From: Paraspadella gotoi
Taxonomy: Eukaryota; Chaetognatha
Assembly (NCBI GenBank): GCA_051294375.1
Contig: CM119264.1
Location: 19,103,590-19,167,589 of the forward strand
Reading direction: 5' to 3'
DNA: 64,000 nucleotides
The notes beneath the pieces were generated by a model. That model did not search any database, had not been told where the DNA came from, and saw only the letters and a list, made by a program, of their open reading frames with translations. How positions within the stretch are numbered: the stretch's first letter is position 1; each line of letters starts with the position of its first letter. Made by a program: the position numbers and the translations under genes. Below are positions 39,034-51,245 of the stretch, piece after piece.

Positions 39034-42000
39034 ATGAAACCTTCCTTGTGGATATTTGTCTGGATTTTGATTTGGCGTCGGCTGTCGTCGTCTTTGTCTC
39101 AGACGCTCAAAATCGGTGCCATTTTTGACGACGAGGACGAAAAGCAAGAATTAGCTTTTCGTTCGGCCATCAGGAAGATCAATTCTCAAAACGACATATT
39201 GCCGCAGGCAACGATTTTTTTTTGTTTTTGAATGTTTTGACGACGTTCTTCACGAATTTTTTAGTGAAATGACGCGAATTGTAAGATGGGTTAACTGTTA
39301 TTGCTGGTGGTTGGTTACCCGTCTCGTTCATGCTGTCTTTTCATTGTACAATGTACATACATGAATCAAAATCTAACCTTCTACCACCCCTCCGGTCCCC
39401 TGCCCCCGACTACAGACATCGTTGACGTTCGAGATCGAGCGTATCAAAGCGGACAACCCGTTCGAAGCGACGAAAAGCGTCTGCAAGCTGCTGACAAAAG
39501 GCGTTGCGGCGATCGTCGGGCCGCAATCCAAACACAGCGCCTCTCAAGTGCAGGTGGGGAGTTCCGTGAGTTGGGATGGTGTNNNNNNNNNNTAGTTGAC
39601 GTTGTTCGCGTGAAATTGTTACCCGTTAGGCAATCACGAGCTCGCTCACGGTTCCTCATATCGAATTTCAAGCGAAGGTCGACGGTGACGAAAACGAAAA
39701 ACCCACGACGATAAATATACATCCGGTTCATAGGGTGAGTTATTGTGAGTTACTGTCATTGCGGCGGTAAAGTTCGTGAATTGTTTAGAATATTTAAGTA
39801 CAATGGGTCGAAAGTTTTGAGAAGTTACACTATAAAAAAAAGTCTCATTTCGTCCTCCATCGATTTTATCGCGACAGGTTTTGACTCGAGCCGCTACCGA
39901 CACCATTAACTATTTGGGATGGAAAAACATGATAGTTTTATACGACGACAACCTAGCCTTCATTCGTCTTCACACCATTTTTCAGGGAAAAGGCATCAGA
40001 GGCACAAAGATGATCATTAGAAGGTTGCTATGTAGTACTTTTTTCTCTTTAAAAAGCGAATCTTTAATTTATTATATATACATCAATAACGTGAATACAG
40101 ATCGCTTCAGTCCTCTCGTTGATGACATGAAATAGGTGCCACCAATATTTTTTTTTTAATTGTTGCAAGATTGTTGTTCGATTGTTATTAAGGTTAAATT
40201 CCCGGGAAAAATTTAAAGAAATAATAAAGGATGCGACAATCACTCAAAAGGTTTCCAACATCTTAATCGACTGCAAAACGGAGAATATTATTCCAATTCT
40301 TCTGGTGGCTAAAGAGGTGAGAAATACTAACTTTTTTCACGCTTTAAATGCCGTACCGGTCGGTCGGTTTCTCAGTCCGCACATAGCGTCTTCAAATTCT
40401 TTATGAAAAATTGCAAGATTACTAGTCTTATTTTAGACTAAATTAGATGAAATTGTAAAATGAATATTTGAGTTCAGTGTTTCCATTTAAACTCAAGAAT
40501 CCGTTCCAGATCGGCGCGCTGGGTTCTTTCTACACTTACCTCTTCACAAATCTCGATTTTCACACGATCGATTTTGGACGAATCTTCGACGGGAGATCGA
40601 GAGTCGGCGCCAAAATCTGGGGACTCTCTATTCTCGATCCAGCCAATCAGATGGTCAAGAAGACGCTGAGAGAATGGAACAAAAAGGCGAAGAAGGATGG
40701 CCAAACGCCATTGCAGGTCGGAAACTTGTTGTTGTCTAATTCTTGTCAAGAGCCTGTTTTTTTTTTTTTAACTCGCGTTGGAACTTGGAAGGATTATAGT
40801 AGGAGAATTAATTAAAAATCAACGGAAAATATCATTTCCTCCATTCTATTCAAATAAGAGTTTTAATATTTTGCAAATTTGCCTTATGTAGGATTCAGGG
40901 ATGATCTCCACCGGATCAGCGCTGGTCTTCGACTCTGTGATGCTTTTGGCTCTGAGTCTTCACAAAAAGGAAAAAGAGCGGAGGACGGATGTGATTCAGG
41001 TAAAGGCGGCAACATTTTATTCGATAGTATTTTCAAGCAAGTCCTGGAAAAAGTTAAATAATAATTATAATATGTAACCTTAGCAAAAAGACGAATTTGA
41101 TTTTTAACAACGATTTGTTTATTTTACATACCTTCATCAGCACTGATGAAGACATGTCCCTTTTTAAATTAAGCAAATCGTTGTTGAAAATCAAATTCGT
41201 CTTTTGGCTTATCAACTCACACAACGAAACGAAAGGCTTATTACAATAAGTAACCTAAATCCTAATCAACTTTTCTTTTAGGTCGTAAAAGTAAGTGCGA
41301 CAACTTTTTTATTTAATTTATTGATTTGCTTATAATCTCCTCCGGACTTCCCCTAATCTTTAGAAATGTTTTACATTTACGTAAACGCTCTCATCTTCTC
41401 ATAACAAACCTCATAACATTTGCCCGTGAATTGCGCTAGAGCCACTTTACTTTCTTCAGCTCTCATGTTTTAAACCGACTCGATGGGACGCGGGCATCGA
41501 CTTGTATCATGAAATCAAGAGGGAGAGCTTTAACGGTCTATCAGGCGAGTAATGATTACAAGAGGAACGGAAATTCGTTCGGTTGAGAGAAAATAAATTG
41601 TTTTTGGCCCGAGAAACTTTGCTTTCTCGGTCATCGATCATCGGCATGGTTATTATTGTTTGAGCACCAGGTGGTTCCGAAATTGGATTCCGCTAATGAC
41701 CCATCTCGTTTTAGATTAAAAAACTAAAAAGAAAAAAAAAAGAAAGAAAAAGTAGGCCACGAAAGTCTAATTGAAATAATCTAAAAAAATATGTAGATAA
41801 ATAAAAATCAATTTAACAAAGTGAAAACAAGTCTTGACATTAAAGATTTGCACAAGTCTTGTGGCAGAATTCATTGTATTATACAATTATTATACAATAA
41901 TATACAATTATAAAATATTATACCGTGAAAATTAAAAATAAAAATGAAAATAAATGTTTGTAATCTTACTTTTAGGTTTGATAATTTTTAACAACAAAGG

Positions 42001-44928
42001 ATTGAGAGAAGCCGTTGACGTCCACATCTACGGCGCCACCGAACCCAAAGCCAAGAAGATTGGTCATTGGAAAAACAACCAAACCGCAGTAAGATTGAAA
42101 GCAGAAATGATTGAGAAAAAAAAAAAGTCAAATGAAGAAAAATGAGCAAATGTCTGGAACCAACAGAAAAAAAAGAAAGAAAAAATACGAGGATCAAAGT
42201 AGAAGAACATTTTTTTAACATAAAAAGATATTGAAAAAGTCATTAGTAAAAAAAAAAACACCTCAACTCCCCCTCAACTCTTTCTCACCCACTGACAACC
42301 CAGATTGAAGACTCGGCCTTTGGCGGATCCACTTCGCCCGGCTCAAAATCCGGAGGGCGAGGATCGAAAAAGGGCGGGAAACACCTCACGGTCGTTATGT
42401 CGCGGAAGGCCCCTTTCCTTCTCGTTTCCAGAAACCGGAACATCACGGGAAACGACAGGTTGAGCCGGGCCGTTGTCGTTGTTGTGAAGCAGTGCGATAA
42501 TGCTATCAGATGCTCACTACAACGTATTGATAAATTATTATTCCTCATTTAACTTTCTCAATCTTATTGTGCTCGTAACATCTCCCGACAGGTTTTCCGG
42601 CTACTCAGTGGAGCTGATGGCCAAGCTGGCGGCGGCGATGGCGGAGGACGGATTCAAGTTTGAGTACAAAATCCTTGACAACAAAGAAGTCGGCGACGGA
42701 AGCTACGGAACGAAGAGTGAAGAGACCGGAGAGTGGAACGGGATGATCAAGCTTCTCCTCAATGGTGAGATCCGAGGATTTTTTTTAGCAGCTGTCATGA
42801 AAGAAATAAAAGATTTCCCGCCTTACTATTCAGGCACAGTGGACATGATCGTGGCGGACATGACGATCACTGTGGAGCGTGAGGACGCAGTGGCGTTCAC
42901 GACGCCCTTTATGCATCTGGGAATCTCGACGATGATGCGGAAACCGGAAAAGGCGTCGCCCGCGCTCCTCGCCTTCCTCGACCCTTTCGAGATGTTCGTC
43001 TGGATCTACATCATCGTCGCCTGGATCGGTTGATGGGGGGGCGTTATAGTTATTGTATTTTGTTTAATCTCTTCTTCTGTGACAGCTCATCAAAAAAAAT
43101 ATTTTTAAAAACTCTATTTCATGAAAAACAAACTATAATCATAATGACATAATGTAAAATGGACGATGACGGCGATAAACACGAGTCGACGACATTAATA
43201 TTCTTTCCATCTGCAGGTGTAAGTTTGACTCTGTTCTTCGTGTCTCGAATCAGCCCAGGAGAATGGGACAACCCTTACCCTTGTAACCAAGACGAAGACA
43301 TCGTGGAAAATCAATTTACGATAGGTGAGCAGAAAATGAAGTTCATCGTTATTTTCAAATTATGACAGTTTACATCGTACAGATTTAAAATTCGTTACGC
43401 TAAGATATTGAAGAGACAGTGATAATTATTATTAGTTAGTGACAAAACCGTTCAATATAAGCATTCCCTGAGCTTCGGATCAGGCTGTAACGCAGTGTTA
43501 CAGTCTTAACTGAGGAAAGGTTGGTGGATTTTAGTCCACCATAGTATTTTTATTTTATTTGTTTCATTTCATTCTTATTTTATTATATTTTTAACTCGAA
43601 CAAACGAGAGTATCTTACGTAAAAGAGTAAACGTGAGAGAATGACGTGAGACAGCGGAAGTGGCAGATAATAGGCGAGATGGAATTTTGAAAGCTTTTCT
43701 CTAGAAAAAAAAAATCATCGGAACCTCTGTAATTAGATTGGTTAGGGTGTGCTTTTAAAACATATTGAATCGTGAGAAAAAACGATCTCTGACTATATTT
43801 AGATTTATCTTACTAGTTTTTTATAAGTTTTAGCCGAAGAAGAAAAAAAAAATCCTTGTAAAGTGTTTTATGGCCTTAACTTTTTGCAGCAATCGCTGAA
43901 AGGGCTCAAGGTTGTTGTCTTATCCTGAAAAAACTTTTTTTTGTTTCAAATGTCTGTCTGTTATCTTAAAACTCAAAACTCAAATAACGCTGATGAAGGC
44001 TTAAAATGCAAGCCGAAACATGTCCGCTTTTCTTTGAAAAAAAAAATCGTTGTTGAAATTCGTTTAAAACTTTTCACAAATATCTTTACACAACGTAAAG
44101 AAAGTTTATAACACTATGTCTTAAAACACTCATAATTAGCCTTGTTGGCGCCATTAGGAAATTCGTTCTGGTATACCATCGGGGCATTCATGCAACAGGG
44201 AACCGAGTTGGCACCTAAATCGACCTCTACTCGTGTCATTGCCACGGTTTGGGCCGCATTCACGCTCCTCGTCATCAGGTCGCCATTTAGCAATATCTAA
44301 ATTCAGTAAATAAATATTTATACATATATAAAAAATCTAAAATCTAAAATAAAAAATCTCTGTTTTATAAAGGAAGGAAGAACGGGAGAAGGGAAGGGAG
44401 GAAAAAAAAGAAATAAGGGGAAATGTAAGGAAGTTTTGAAGAAAGGAAATTATGAAGAAAAGGAAGAAGTGATAAAGAAAATAAGAATATTGGAATTTTT
44501 AACTTTACAAATCGGATTAGTAAAAATTAAATTATCCATAGTTCTTACACGGCAAACTTAGCCGCCTTTATGACGGATCAGCGTTTAAAAGGAAATATCA
44601 ACAGCGCCGAGGATTTGGCCAAACAGACGGCCGTTCAGTACGGCACCGACGGAACGGGCTCGACTTTTCAGTTCTTTAAGTAAATTTACTTGTAAATAAA
44701 GAAATATTCAACGATTATTTTTAACTTCGAGCTTATTATCCCATCTTCCACCCCCACCCAAACTCGGCGCGCTTTTCAGAGATTCGGACATCGACGCTTA
44801 CCACACCATCTACCAAACGATGAACGCGAACAAGTCCAATCTGCTCAAATACGAGCCGGGCGTGGAACGCGTGAGGGCGGGAGGTTACGCCTACTTCCTA
44901 GAATCCGTGTCTTTGGAGTACACAATGT

Positions 44929-44978
<50 letters not shown>

Positions 44979-45508
44979 ATGTAAAATGTAATGAAATGTT
45001 TTATTGTTTATTGTGTGATTCAAAGCATCAATTTATACTAGTAATGTTCATTTTAAACAGCATCAGAGTTTATTAAATACTAAGCTTTTGAGGAACTTTA
45101 AAGATATAATACTTCAATAAAGTACCTGTAAAAATCTTAACTTTCTCATACTATATTATCGGCCAAATCATTATTAATTATCATATTTTTTCTACATAGA
45201 CAACCCTGCTTCATCAAAAAGTATTTTTCTTCTCACATTTTCAGGGCTCAATACTGCGACATAATGCAAGTTGGTGGTTTATTGGATACAAAGGGATACG
45301 GAGTCGCAACCAGAAGGGACTCGCCCTTGAGGGACATAGTCAACCATGCAGTCTTAAAGGTTTATTTTTTTCTTTGTTTCTTGCTTTGTTTTTTTTTTTT
45401 TTTTTTTTTTTTTTCTTCCTTTTATTAATATCGTAATTTTTGCCCGTATTTTTTGGTTTGACCATGATAATGATTAATATCGATTCATTTCACCCTTTTT
45501 TATTCCTA

Positions 45509-45542
<34 letters not shown>

Positions 45543-46785
45543 AACGTTTCTCTCTCCCCTTTTTTTTTATTTCCTTTTATATTAATTATAAACACAAATA
45601 TTTAAATCGTAACAGCTTTCCAAAAAAAACGAGCTCGTGAGCCTAAAGAGGAAATATTGGAAGGACCGAGTTGTGCCGAATTCGAGCGTCGTTTGCGCGG
45701 ACGACGAAGCGGAGGACAAGGCCAGTGAGACGGCGCTCAAGATTGAAAACATGATTGGTGTCTTCCTCGTCATCGGTGAATAATTTTAAATGTTGATCAA
45801 TGAACGGACCACAAGAAAATGAATGTTAAATCTGACCTTTCTGATTTTTCGATATCTCCTTTTTCTAGTTTGCGGCATTGTCATCGGTATATTTTTTGCC
45901 CTTGGAGAATATTTCGTATTCAAATGTCAGAAAAAGAACAGAGTTTCCGGAGGATTTTGTCAAAATTTCATCTCCGATGTCACGTTTGCGCTAAAATGTT
46001 GGGAATCAAGTTCGAAAGAAGTAAGTAGGCGAAAACCAAAACCAAACAAAACAATAATTAAAATGAGATAATGAGAAGAGAACAAGTGACGGTGTTACGC
46101 ATTACTATGTTCTCCATGCATTTCTTCAGTTGTAACCCAAGTGGCTCATAATATACGGGGTTCAAGAGGTTAAAGAGGTTACGGATTGTAGTTTTCCTCC
46201 GGCTAAAATGGCAAGCCGGATCCAGCTATCAAAGAAATTATAAAATTGAACATAATGATAATATAATAAATATAAAGAACTGGTAAAGGCATGAAAAGTA
46301 ATTAGTTAAGACCGAAGAACGAAATAAACGGGCTTATTGAAAAATAAATGGCTTTGAAAGATAATTCTTGAGATAAGACAAAAGGAAAATTAAATTAGAA
46401 GCCGCAACAACAGGAATAAACTAATGAATTTTTATGGTTGCCTTCCTCGACTAAGGCGGCAAAGCGTCTAAGACGTAATTTCTCCTTCTCCAACCGTGAG
46501 ATCTCATGATTTTCTCGTGCAACCCTGGGGTCTTTCTCATTTTATCCTAATCATGCTGAGAATGTCGCTCCCGATTTCTTCCGCCCTTCCTTCGATCCTC
46601 GCACCAATCCCCAGGTGGTACGTGCCACCCGTCCCCCGCCGAGTCCGAAGTCCAACGCCATGACCTCGTCTCATCACTCTGCTTTCGACGACCCCCATGC
46701 CGACCCCGTCATTCCATTTCGCGGTCTCATCCCTCCAAGTCGGGTCAACACGCCCTATCACCACGATCACGACGAAGAGGGTTGA
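39034..46785 (+). CDS. Kainate-type ionotropic glutamate receptor subunit
   Basis: Twenty exons join in phase from ATG 39034 to TGA 46783-46785, about 962 residues: 39034-39207, 39416-39553, 39630-39734, 39878-40023, 40193-40316, 40510-40716, 40892-40999, 41460-41544, 41976-42088, 42304-42458, 42592-42764, 42834-43028, 43217-43324, 44158-44278, 44542-44679, 44780-44926, 45245-45359, 45616-45775, 45869-46020, 46561-46785. A signal peptide precedes the bilobed N-terminal domain ([18 protein letters not shown]). The ligand-binding lobes have MTITVERE (Arg for the glutamate carboxylate), [12 protein letters not shown] and [11 protein letters not shown]1 begins [14 protein letters not shown]; the pore loop is [10 protein letters not shown] with Gln at the Q/R site; M3 is [11 protein letters not shown]4 is [15 protein letters not shown]. 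The cytosolic tail is Pro- and His-rich. Kainate receptors are postsynaptic cation channels working as tetramers. Introns 1 and 8 appear to use GC donors. Confidence 0.94.
39583..39592. other. Assembly gap, 10 N
   Basis: Fixed-size run of N in intron 2 of the glutamate receptor. Confidence 0.99.
41086..41205. repeat. Foldback repeat with truncated hammerhead-like core
   Basis: Arms 41086-41117 and 41174-41205 (32 bases) are reverse complements with one mismatch. Between them is a palindrome ttcatcagcactgatgaa followed by gacatgtcc, i.e. ctgatga and catgtc of the dispersed family at 43990 but without the stem and GAAA. It lies in intron 7 of the glutamate receptor. Confidence 0.75.
43485..43541. 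repeat. Two adjacent small hairpins
   Basis: ctgtaac/gttacag (43485-43491, 43497-43503) with a 5-base loop, and tggtgga/tccacca (43522-43528, 43535-43541) with a 6-base loop, both perfect 7-base-pair stems, in glutamate receptor intron 13. Function unknown. Confidence 0.55.
43990..44024 (+). ncRNA. Hammerhead-ribozyme-like motif, copy A
   Basis: ctgatga (43990-43996), then a stem ggctt/aagcc (43998-44002, 44010-44014) with loop aaaatgc, then gaaa (44015-44018) and catgtc (44019-44024). This is the order of the hammerhead core CUGAUGA-stem II-GAAA-stem III-UC, with the palindrome ACATGT in place of a long stem III as in dimeric, retroelement-linked hammerheads. One extra A between ctgatga and the stem departs from consensus. 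It lies in intron 13 of the glutamate receptor, plus strand, followed by the shared text aatcgttgttg. Confidence 0.5.
44932..44976. repeat. AG microsatellite
   Basis: About 22 AG units starting a few bases after the donor of glutamate receptor exon 16 (44926). Confidence 0.95.
45510..45546. repeat. CT microsatellite
   Basis: CT repeat with one interruption, preceded at 45389-45415 by a poly-T run, in glutamate receptor intron 17. Confidence 0.9.
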
Positions 46786-47096
46786 TTACAATTTTCAGGG
46801 AGATTTTTGGGGCGGTATGATTGTCGAGAAATTTGTATGAATGTTCGGATCATAATTAAAATGCTCTAAAAAAGAAGTACATTGTATTTATTGTATCTGA
46901 CCGAATCTTTGTTTTCATTATAAGTATTACATCCTTTTATTCTTAATTCACCCCAGGAAGTTAAATCATAGATAGTGCATTCGTAAAACATTTATAATCA
47001 ATCTATAAAAACACACGATGTTATTTAAATCATCCCAATTTGGCGATGACAAAAAGGAAAAACACCGTAGAAACGCAATACAACAAAAACGGAAGC
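46786..47096. other. Convergent 3' spacer
   Basis: 311 bases between the stop codons of the glutamate receptor (plus) and the GPCR (minus). Nothing else seen. Confidence 0.6.
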
Positions 47097-50000
47097 TCAG
47101 CCGGTTCGTCTCAGCCGATTTCTCTTGAGAATCGTGCGAAAGTTTTTGTTCATGAAACAGTAGATAAGGGGATTGGTAATGGAGCTGACGTGATAGGAGT
47201 AGTAAACGACGACGTTGTAGTGGAGCAATCGATGCGCCATGAGAATCGCGGGGGTGAACGTGATGATGAAGGTCATACTGATCACGAAGAGCACGAACGC
47301 CATACGGAGGTGAACCTAGTGAACAATGTTCACTGAGCATGAGAGGTAATTTTACTCATAAAAAAGTAATACTTGTGGTAGTTTTACATATGACTACGCA
47401 AAATACCCAGATATCCAACGAAACTGTTAACTTTTTTAAAAATTCACTACTCACAGATGCATGTAAGATGTTCATCCAAAAAAATTATGTGCTGAAATAG
47501 CGACAATTTTATGGATAGTGCTTATTTTTTTGCCACTATGTAGCTCCCCAGTGGAATGAGATGAAAAAGTAACATCTTGATTTTTAAAGAAATAAAAAAA
47601 TCGTCCTGACCATATGAAAAATTGTAAAAAGTATTACCGTTGATCTTTTCATAAATATGTTTTTTCTGACCGCTGGGCTTGTTTTTGTCAACATATAGGG
47701 TAACAGGATATATTCAAAAAAATGAGTAGTTTTAAGTGAAGTATAGACTTCAGCATATTTGTAAAAAAGACCCTTCTGGATTTAGAAAAAAAATTTTAAT
47801 TGCTTTGGACACAGATAATACACAAAGAGCTTCATTCGTGAACTTGTAACTTTCCCATAATTAATCATTTTGAAACAAAAAACAGAATGCTAAAAAAAAT
47901 CTTCTGTCGTTTTATTGATCAAAATTCAAAGAACTTCTTTTCAAGTGATGACTAGACTGATAGAAAGCTGACAATGATCCTAGAGAAGACGTGATTTTTA
48001 GTTAAAATAAATAAAAGAATAAATAAAAGAAATAGCCAAAAGGTAATCTTTCCTCAGTCCAAAGCATCATCGAACTAATAAGGACAATATTAAAAAAGGT
48101 AACGGCGAATTTTAAATCAAAAATTGCGCCATGATTCTCAACCTGAAAAAGAAGATCCATTTTTGCCTTGTATCTGTATGGAGACATTTTAAGGTTTTTG
48201 TTTAATTTAAACCAAAAATAAAAACTGTAATGATTTCTGGATAATTTGAGCCCAAAACAAAAACTTAATTTTTATCAATGAATGAAATTTTAAAAAGTTA
48301 CAGTTTCGTGGGATATCTGGGTAAATACGTACTTTTCGCGTTTTTTCGACTAAAATTTGCATCGCAGTCATTTTGTCTCTTTTCGAGAAACACTTTAAGG
48401 AACAGGATTTGAGGCAGAAAGAAACCGAATTCATGTCCGACATGGAAACAATCTCCTGACAAAGTGATAAATCGTGAATAAATGAGTATCTGAATAAAAT
48501 ATCTTCGATTTTCTTATACACGGTAAAAAACGAAAAACGAAAATCAACTATCAACTGTTTACCTTGGTGGATTCTTCGGTGGGCTTTTGAATTTTTTTCG
48601 GTCTTTCGTCGACTCGACTAAAGTAAAAATAAAAAAAAAAAATTATTTAACAACACCAATTTTTATTTTGGAAATGGAAATCTTGATATATTTAAAGTAC
48701 CAAAAACTACACATTTTTAGTTCCCCATCCTCATTCTTTAGTCACTTTTCGGTCGGTCGGTTATTCTCATTTACGATTTGTAAAATACGTATGAGTTGAG
48801 TAACATATTTCGCCGCTCAAATCTGTAATAAAATCACACTTTTCCGACGAAAGATGGACGCCGTGTTTTATCACCTGACAAGACAGTTGCGTCGGGAAAC
48901 GTCGGTTAGTCTGAGGTTCCGTTCTCGTTTTGCTTTTCGCTTCAGTGACCGAAGATAAACTCTGACGCTGAGAATGACGTAAAAGACGACGATCGCCAAA
49001 AGACATCCAGGGAATTTGAGACTGTGCCACAGCTAATCACAATGATGAGTCTTCATGATTTCCCAAACAAAATTCTTCTTACTAAGTAATTCATTTATTA
49101 TGAATTGGACCGAAATTGACATTATATTTTTAATTTCAATACGTATATATTTTTTATTCATTCAGATTTAATTAGGAACGTCACTCTTCAAATGAGAGAT
49201 TGTTGCTCGTACCTGATATGCTTTGCGAATTCTTAAGGGAATGATGATGGTATTTGTTTGACAAGTTCCAACTTCAATAGAGACAAGCGTTCCGGCGCTT
49301 CCATTTTTATTTGGCTTCAATTATAATTATAATAGAAACGCTTTTAAAAACAATACAATACATTTTTAAACATTCTTAATGTTAAAAACGGCTACGTACC
49401 TCAAAAGTGGATTTTTCAAGGTCAACATAACCATTAGACCTAGGAGAAAAAAATTTAAATTAGAGATTACCAGTTGAAAAAATATGGTGGACAAACAATA
49501 AGACCTGTTGGAAGTTTGGACAGCGTTTATGTAAGTTCCATGACTAAGGGACGGGATGATTGCATCAAAGAAGGCAAAGGAAGTCGCGAAAATAACCATA
49601 AATCGAACTCCGCCCCGGGTGACTATTTTCTAGGAAATATAATCAATTAATCATCAAAATTTATTGTTTTTAGAGTATCATAAGCAGTAAGACAGAAATA
49701 CGTTAGATTCAACGTCAAAAAAGTTATCTAATATTTTTTCATCGTTTTCATCGTTAACCTGAAACGGGTGGAAAATAATGACGTAACGCTCCAATGCGAT
49801 CAATGTTATGATGTAGGTTTGAAGTAGCGTGGTGAACGCGGATAGGAAATGGAATCCTTAGCCAAAAACTTTAAATATAACAAACAAATCGACATCCAGA
49901 CAGACATAAAGACAGAGACGGACAGGAATTAAGACAGACGAAAATTCAGAGTGTTAAGGAGTAAGTGAGAAAAAATCATAAAGGTAGGGCGAGCCGATCA

Positions 50001-51245
50001 ATTTCAAATTTTAATGGGAACAGCATGAAGGAAATCCATTATTGGAATTAGATATTGAGTTAAAATATTTTTTTGCAAAAATGTTCCGAACCATGAGTAA
50101 TGACTATTCAGAAATGAGTATTCAGTAATTCGCTAATTAAAGTTATTTTATTGCTATATAATGTCTAAATTTTTTTTTATATTTTAAGTTTTTCTAATTT
50201 ATTCTGATAGAGCTCAAAAATTAATTACAACTTTTTTTAAAATTTTGATGTTTTATACCGAAAATTAACAAAAACTGTTTAAGTCGTATGATGATGATTT
50301 TTTAAGTTTTTTTTTAATTTTGACCTATTTATCATCAAAATATTGAAAAAGAATTATACTTTGTGTAGAAAAACAAATTTTTTTGGACATTTCTTATCTA
50401 TAAATAAATATTAGAAATTTAACTACAAGTNNNNNNNNNNAAATATTAGGAAAAAACAGTTTTTGTTTGACAACGATTTTTTTGACACAATTTAGTCAGA
50501 CATGTTTCGGCTCATTCATTTAGAGCCTTCATCAGTGTTTGACAATCAATATTTTTTCTCTGTTGAAGTAAGTTTTTGAGAGAGAGAAAGAGAGAGAGAG
50601 AGAGAGAAATTGAGGGAGAGTTTCCAACAAAGAATAAGGTAAGGGACAGTGGTCAGATCTGAGGCCAGCTGAAGGTGACATAACATCAAAATATTGAAAA
50701 AGAATTATACTTTGTGTAGAAAAAAAAAATTTTTTTGGACATTTCTTATCTATAAATAAATATTAAAAATTTAACTACAAGTGCCGAAAATTTAGTTTTA
50801 TTTGGAAAGGTTCCCAAATAAAATTTCCGACCCACCCCATTGACATATATTAAAAACAGACTTAAAATATAAACCTTTGCACAAAAAATCTGACGGGAGC
50901 TTTCGTTGCATCCATTCCATACAAACAGTAGACGGAATGGTAACCAGGCAGTTGAATAAATCCGTCATTGCCAGTGCCGCCACGAATAGCGTCACCGTCA
51001 TTCGTGAACGACCATTTAGTTGAAAAGTCACGAGGACAACTATGTTCATCGCCACTCCTGCAAAAAAAAAAAGTTGAGGCAAGACGAACGACGCACTTCA
51101 CATTGTTAGGTTGGTTCGATGCATGCTCACCGGCGACGGCAATAAAAATGAGGTAAGGAACCAGAAATTTAAGGTAAGGTTCTTTTGAAGCGTCGAGTTC
51201 AGCCATAAAGTTGAACGCTGCTGAATCCGGGGAAGTCAACATCAT
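47097..51245 (-). CDS. Rhodopsin-class (class A) G-protein-coupled receptor, orphan
   Basis: Eight exons on the minus strand: about 51245-51133, 51057-50875, 49856-49759, about 49632-49504, about 49316-49214, about 49032-48877, about 48455-48349 and about 47322-47097. They give TM1 (FLVPYLIFIAVA), TM2 (VTLFVAALAMTDLFNCLVTI), an extracellular Cys before TM3 (SDFLCK), TM3 ending in ERY in place of DRY, TM4 (FMVIFATSFAFFDAIIP), loop 2 with the partner Cys (VGTCQTN), TM5 (FPGCLLAIVVFYVILSV), a long basic third loop, TM6 (MAFVLFVISMTFIITFTPAI) and TM7 with SSITNPLIYCF (NPxxY). It ends soon after TM7 (KNFRTILKRNRLRRTG). Peptide-receptor-like by general look; the ligand is not inferable. The exon around 48349-48455 is an acidic/Cys-rich part of loop 3 and less certain. 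Confidence 0.85.
50431..50440. other. Assembly gap, 10 N
   Basis: Fixed-size N run directly after the first copy of the duplicated segment, in intron 2 of the GPCR. Confidence 0.99.
50499..50535 (-). ncRNA. Hammerhead-ribozyme-like motif, copy B
   Basis: Read on the minus strand: ctgatga, then ggctc...gagcc with loop taaatgaat, then gaaa and catgtc. Compared with copy A (ggctt/aagcc) the fifth stem pair changes T-A to C-G, so pairing is kept while the bases change. Upstream on this strand is a CT-rich tract and gattgtcaaa, shared with the copy near 61745. Confidence 0.5.
50577..50607. repeat. GA microsatellite
   Basis: Short impure GA repeat belonging to the CT-rich left part (minus sense) of the dispersed family. 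Confidence 0.85.

Larger units (their letters stand above)
50334..50781. repeat. 98-base direct duplication flanking a repeat copy and a gap
   Basis: 50334-50430 and 50684-50781 are nearly identical (catcaaaatattgaaaaaga ... aactacaagt). Between them lie a 10-N gap and a copy of the hammerhead-like family. Either an unmerged assembly overlap or flanking duplication from an insertion. Confidence 0.85.

Noticed and set aside
41610-41635. ccgagaaa/tttctcgg hairpin, histone-3'-end-like
   Set aside because: Sequence does not match the histone stem-loop consensus and no histone gene is near.
48207-48554. 115-codon minus-strand frame read as a separate gene
   Set aside because: Only the middle part (about 48349-48455) has splice sites, and it fits as the third-loop exon of the GPCR.
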